NCBI GenBank assembly: GCA_026413225.1
Contig: CM048572.1
Span: 6,572,001-6,636,000, forward strand
Direction: 5' to 3'
Origin: Otis tarda
Lineage: Eukaryota > Chordata > Aves > Otidiformes > Otididae
DNA length: 64,000 bases
Part shown: positions 59,336 to 64,000 of the stretch, piece after piece
Layout of the letters: each line of letters starts with the position of its first letter
How positions within the stretch are numbered: the first letter of the stretch is position 1
Translations under genes and position numbers: made by a program
Notes under the pieces: generated by a model
Databases searched by the model: none
What the model was told of the DNA's origin: nothing
The model's input: the letters and a program-made list of their open reading frames with translations, nothing else

Positions 59336-62300
59336 ACTTTTGATTTTTTGAAAGCTGTGTATTCAGTAGCCAGGCAGCTTGTACAGGTGATTTCCTTTTC
59401 ACTGGTGCCTTTGGGGGACAAAATGAGTGTAAATACTGTAAATCCCACCTCCATCCTGCTGCAACAGTGTCTGCCGTGGTCTGCCTCTGCACAGGGTTGT
59501 GCTTCCCAGTGACTTGGACCAAAACTAATGGAGGGATTTGGCCATGCGTCCTGCAAGGCACGGGTCTGGTCACGCTCTGAGATCGTTTGACAGGCGTATC
59601 TGCCGTTAATAACGCCTCAGGTATATCTGCCAGATGGGATCAATAGGAAAGCAAGGTGTAAGAGGCAAGAATGGCTGCTGTGCTCCAGCTGTTTGTCTTC
59701 ACGTGCCGACCCTGAAGCCTCTGTGCAGTTGGGTGTTTTATGCCTGGAGGGTACAACTGAAAATGAATACGTTTTGAATTTGGTTTGGGTTTTAATGTAG
59801 TATCTATAGAGGTCCTGCAATACTGCCGCTTGGCTAGGTACCTGTAAGGATTTCTAAACTGCCTTCTGAAACGTTAGGCGTTCATTCCTGTTAACGAAGG
59901 GTTTACACATCGCGGTGGGCCTGGGCTGTGTTAAAGCAGTGTAGGGCTGCGGTGAGCGCACAGAAACCACATCGGTGCAGCCTCTGCAGCAGCGCTGTGT
60001 GGGCATCATTCATAGTGTGAGCTGTTGCCTTGTCTTGAAGCCTAAGCTGTTTTTCTGTCTTTAGTGCACGTCTTAACTCTCCCTTCAAATAACAAGAGTG
60101 CTTGATGGCTCCCGTATCGCTTTCCGAACCTCCTCTGCTCGGCCGCATTCCCGGCAGCGCTGCCGATCTCCCTGTGCTCAGCATTTCCAGCCGGCGTGGC
60201 CAGGCGGCAGCGAGCGTCTGGTTGGGGAACGCGGGTGTATGGTGCAAATGACGTCCTGAAATTGCTGGAGTCAGCAGAGCCTCCTGACTAAATAAGGGCA
60301 GGCAGAGCAGGGCTTTATCAGCGCTGCCCGAGCACGACAGCTGAGAGCTGAGGCCTGCGGCAGCCCACGCTGCTGGAGCTCGGCTCCGCGCTTCCACCGA
60401 TGAGGTGCTTTATTTTGCACAACTGCCCAGCAAGCCGCCCTGCCCTCCCTCCCTGGCAGTCTCGGGGGTTTATGCCACCAGTGGGGAAGGTGGGCAACCA
60501 AAGTGATGTCTTCCCAATGCACCTCTTTGGTGAGGCACGGCGTTTGTCCAGGGCTGGTCCGGTGGCCGTGGTGGCCTCGGCCGTCCTGGGGCCGACAGTG
60601 CAGCTCAGCTTCTCTGAGGCCAGGTAGGGCCTGGGATTTTCAGGTCTGTTGAACCCCTGTGCTCAGACTTGGAGTTTGTACTGAAAGAGATTTAGGATTT
60701 TTTTTTTTAAATACCCTTTGCTTTCTGCTTTCCTTGGGCTTTTAAAAAGCCAGAGGTGTGGGCATTCCCAGACTTTCAGGTCTGAGGCCGGAGGGCAGGA
60801 TGCTCATGGCCACCCCAGGAGAGCGGGCAGCGGTGGTTCAAGGCAGTCCCTGCCAGGTGAGCTTCTTGCTTGGGAGAGCAGCTGATCCTCATCCTCCTCT
60901 GCTGTCCCAGCTCCACAATCTCCTTGCTTCGGTACTGCACACCCTGATGTGACAGATGGACATGTAACAAGGAGGCAGCAGGCAGGAGATGGGCAGAGCT
61001 TGTCCTGGCCCTGGGTGGGACATCGTCTGCAATTCGCCTCCGAGCGGGAGCTGCCAGGGAGGGACACGGGATTTGGGAGCAGCATTTCTGCAGCTGTATG
61101 ATCAGAGACCAAAGATGCCACAGCCTGACCTCTCAGGGGACTAAAAGATAGGTGGGTGCAGGTGAAGCAGGGGACAGGACTACCCCAGCTTCATTAAAAT
61201 CCTCCCATAGGGGGAATAAGCATCTCGGTGTGTCCACAGGCAGGGCTCGGAGAGAGCCAGCACGCACATGGGCAGGGAGAAATGAGGGCAGCCGGGCAGC
61301 TCCTGCCATAGCTGGGTGCCAGCTCTCTGGCAGTGGTGAGGCGATGCTCCTTGGTCCTGCTCTCCCAGCAAAGTCGTTTCTCACAGAGCTCGGTGTGTTT
61401 ATAAAGAGGATAATCTTGTTTCATTCGTTCTTGATTAATAGAAACTCAGTTGCTGGCATCTGTTTCTGCACCGCCCGAACCCCGGGGCTGGGACTCTCAC
61501 ACTTTCTGCGTGATGCTAGTGCCAGCAGTCCTCCTCCTTCCTATGAAACCAGACGAATAAAGATGTTTTCCCCTTGCAGTTCCTGAGCAAGCGTGTTCTC
61601 CTCCATGTGGCTTATCGGCACAAACTGAGGTCAGTATCCAGGAGAACCATCCGTGGGGATGGCAAGGGGAAACCTGCCTGGCCTGTGCCACCACGGCCAG
61701 GACCGCTTCAGCTCGGGTTTTCCCCAAAGCTGTTGGAGCAAGAACACCCTCATCTGCCTTGTGCCATGGCGTTGTGTTGTCACCGCACGTGGTTTGGTTA
61801 GGAGGAATACTTCCACCCGAGCCTTCCCTGCACCCTGGGTCAGGAGCTCGGGGACTTTGTGACACTTGCGTCTTGAAGATGGGGGAGAGCCAGGGCTTGG
61901 TTTTTACAGCCTTGTGATCAGGACTGAGCAGGGCTGGTTTGGGCTTGGTTGGGCCATGTTTTTGTGGTTTTGCTGCCCCAGCACACCAGTCTCCAGCTCT
62001 GCAGAAGTATTGCCTGTTTCAAACCACTGCCTGGCCCTCATCCCACCCCAAAAGGCCCTTGGGCTCACCCTTCCTTCTAGCTCGCCCTCACTGTCCTGGC
62101 TGCTGGAGCCGGGCAGGGAACAGGCCGCAAGGTTTGGGTGAGCTGCTCTCTGTTCCTGGTCCCGTGCGGCCATGGGGACGGCAAGCCCCAGGGTTAGGGT
62201 CCAGCGCCAGGATCAGACACCTGCCCCTGTGGGACCCGCACGATGTGTCCCCTCCGTGTGCAGGGCTTTGCGCACTGGAGGGATTTGGTGCTGTGACATG

Positions 62301-64000
62301 AGTGGTGGCGTGCTGTCTTCACCCCTGTCTTCCAGCCCTTTCCCGGAATGGCTTCATCTCCAGCCCAGGCTGGCTGCGGCTCCGGCACTGACACATTTTT
62401 GGCCCACTGTGCTTGTTACGCTGAGATGCGTTTTGACTCCAGAGGAGAGTGCACACGGCTTTATCTGTTTTCCAGCCACCTCGCATGAATTTCCTTAGGC
62501 ACTTTCATGCCCTATTAGGGTAAGAAGGAGCATGAACTTTCAGTAGCTGCAAGGAGAAAGCATCTACTGGGCAGCAAAAGGCTTTCTCCAGGGCTTCCCA
62601 GATCTTTGGGGTTGAAGCAAGCGGGGCTGTGGCTTGCAGGGATCCCTGAGGAGCAGTAGAGTCGGGATGGCAGGACATAAGTCCCAGCGATGGGTATGGC
62701 TCGGACAGCCAGCCAGGCAGGGAAAGTGGAATTAATGGGCTCTTCAGTCTGACCTTGTGGGAAATCCTTATCTCAACAGCTTACAGACACAGAAAGGGAA
62801 AAATGAAGTGTGACTTTAATCTACAAAACAGACTGTAGAAAATGGTAGTTGCTCGTTCAGTTCATCTGCTGGAGCAGGAAGGCTTTGACTCTTATCCAAG
62901 TGCTTGAAATCAGCTGGCAGGGAGCTAGACTATAAAATCATCTGATTCAGTCAGGCTTTGCTGAGAGGTTATCGTCATTTCAGTGGAATGTGAAATAGGC
63001 TTATCTTGAAAAAGAAAAAGTATTTCAGTAAAATGTCCAATTTAAATATAAAGCCTGAGATACAGAAACCCTCCCTCCTTCTGGAGAAGGTGCATTTTTT
63101 TTTCAGCTTATCCTAGTGCCAAGCCAGAGCTCTTTGGCTTTCTGAGTCTGAGTTTGCCGTTTTGCTCCTACGAGCCCTGCTGAGCCTTCAGCGAGCGCCA
63201 GGGCGGACCTGGTGTCCCATCCGCCTGGGCACTGTCGGCAGCCTTGGGTGCAGACGTAGGAGACGCGGGTGCTGCAGCCCGGGCAGCAGGCTGGCAGCCC
63301 TTGCAGCTCCCTGTCCCTCTCTTGTTTCTCCTGGACCTCAGATCTGTGAACGTCAACTCGAGAAACCTATGGCGCTGGGAGAAAAATGCTTCTGCCTTAA
63401 ATTTTGATGAATAATTGGGCTTCTGACCAAATGCAATATTTTGAGAAATCTGCCTGCTTTCATTTTCTCAAAAAAAAACATTTCCTGCTTTTCTTTTCTG
63501 ACTGGGGGAAAAAAAAATCATCACAAAACAGATACTGCAGTTCCTCACTCTTTCTATCTGGATTACTGAAATCTGAAAAATATTCGAGTTAGGAGTTGCT
63601 AAAATTTTTGGTTGAAAAAGCTGACAATCTTGGAAAGAAAACACATTACTTTCTGACCCGTTTTAGTGCTGGCGGGGCTGGCAATCGGGTAAAACATGCT
63701 CGGATTGTGAATGCTGTCCATTTGGCAGACCTTGAGGCTGGAGATGAGGTCCCGGGTCAGACTGGGCTCCCTCGAAACAAATGACTGCTGCAGCCCTGGT
63801 GTTTTTGTGGAAGTGGGAATTCATTCCTCTGGGCAGGGCAGGGAGGCAGGAGCACATGGGGGAAGAAGGCTGGAAGACCCTGATGGCGCTGTGCTGTAAA
63901 GGAATTTTGATGCACTTAGCGGTGGGATAACCTGGCTGCTTTGATCTTGCTGTGGTGGCTGAGGGTCCCCAGAGCGTTAGCTGAGTTCTGTTGTAAAGGT

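Larger units (their letters stand above)
55394..64000 (+). other. JPH2: JPH2 intron 2 (open-ended)
   Basis: It starts at gtaggt. I searched for the conserved next exon of the family (an ANQESN..ARELAPDF-type segment) and saw none, so the intron appears to run past the window's right edge. No transposon family was recognised. Confidence 0.7.

Noticed and set aside
63596..63784. Possible third JPH2 exon near the right edge
   Set aside because: The translation (MLKFLVEKADNL...) does not resemble the conserved junctophilin segment expected next, and no convincing splice pair was seen.

Overview
The window looks like avian nuclear DNA. Three truncated CR1-type LINE fragments are present, intergenic spaces are compact, promoters are GC-rich, and the gene order FITM2 - GDAP1L1 - OSER1 - JPH2 matches the block known from human 20q13.12 and its bird counterpart. 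CR1 is also common in turtles and crocodilians, so 'bird' is strongly favoured but not proven, and I cannot name the species.

Layout, left to right. (1) 1-1.75 kb: noncoding DNA ending in two CR1 fragments whose 3' ends face each other. (2) 1.75-4.9 kb: FITM2 on the plus strand, two coding exons, 271 aa, with a CpG-rich promoter holding a CTCF-like and an NRF1-like site. (3) 4.9-15.95 kb: FITM2 3' UTR and intergenic DNA. (4) 15.95-26.8 kb: GDAP1L1 on the minus strand, complete, six coding exons, 367 aa. (5) 26.8-32.2 kb: intergenic. (6) 32.2-42.9 kb: two intact OSER1-family genes head to head, a diverged copy on minus (290 aa) and a more canonical copy on plus (294 aa), sharing one CpG-rich promoter near 36.1 kb. 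The first intron of the plus copy holds a CR1 fragment. (7) 42.9-46.2 kb: intergenic. (8) 46.2-64 kb: the 5' part of JPH2 on plus (two coding exons, 387 aa); the remaining exons lie beyond the window.

The most notable feature is the OSER1 pair. In both copies the two coding introns fall at equivalent codons and in the same phase, so the duplication was at DNA level and not by retroposition. Relative to JPH2, the plus copy keeps the orientation OSER1 has in human. The minus copy is therefore the likely inverted extra gene, sitting where a divergent transcript leaves the OSER1 promoter in human. The last 45 residues are identical while the middle of the protein has diverged strongly.

Functionally the block is mixed: ER lipid metabolism and lipid-droplet budding (FITM2), a GST-like neuronal protein linked to mitochondria and redox state (GDAP1L1), oxidative-stress-responsive nuclear proteins (two OSER1 copies) and a muscle membrane-junction scaffold (JPH2). 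No new enzymatic or defence system, CRISPR array, RNA gene or intact mobile element was seen.
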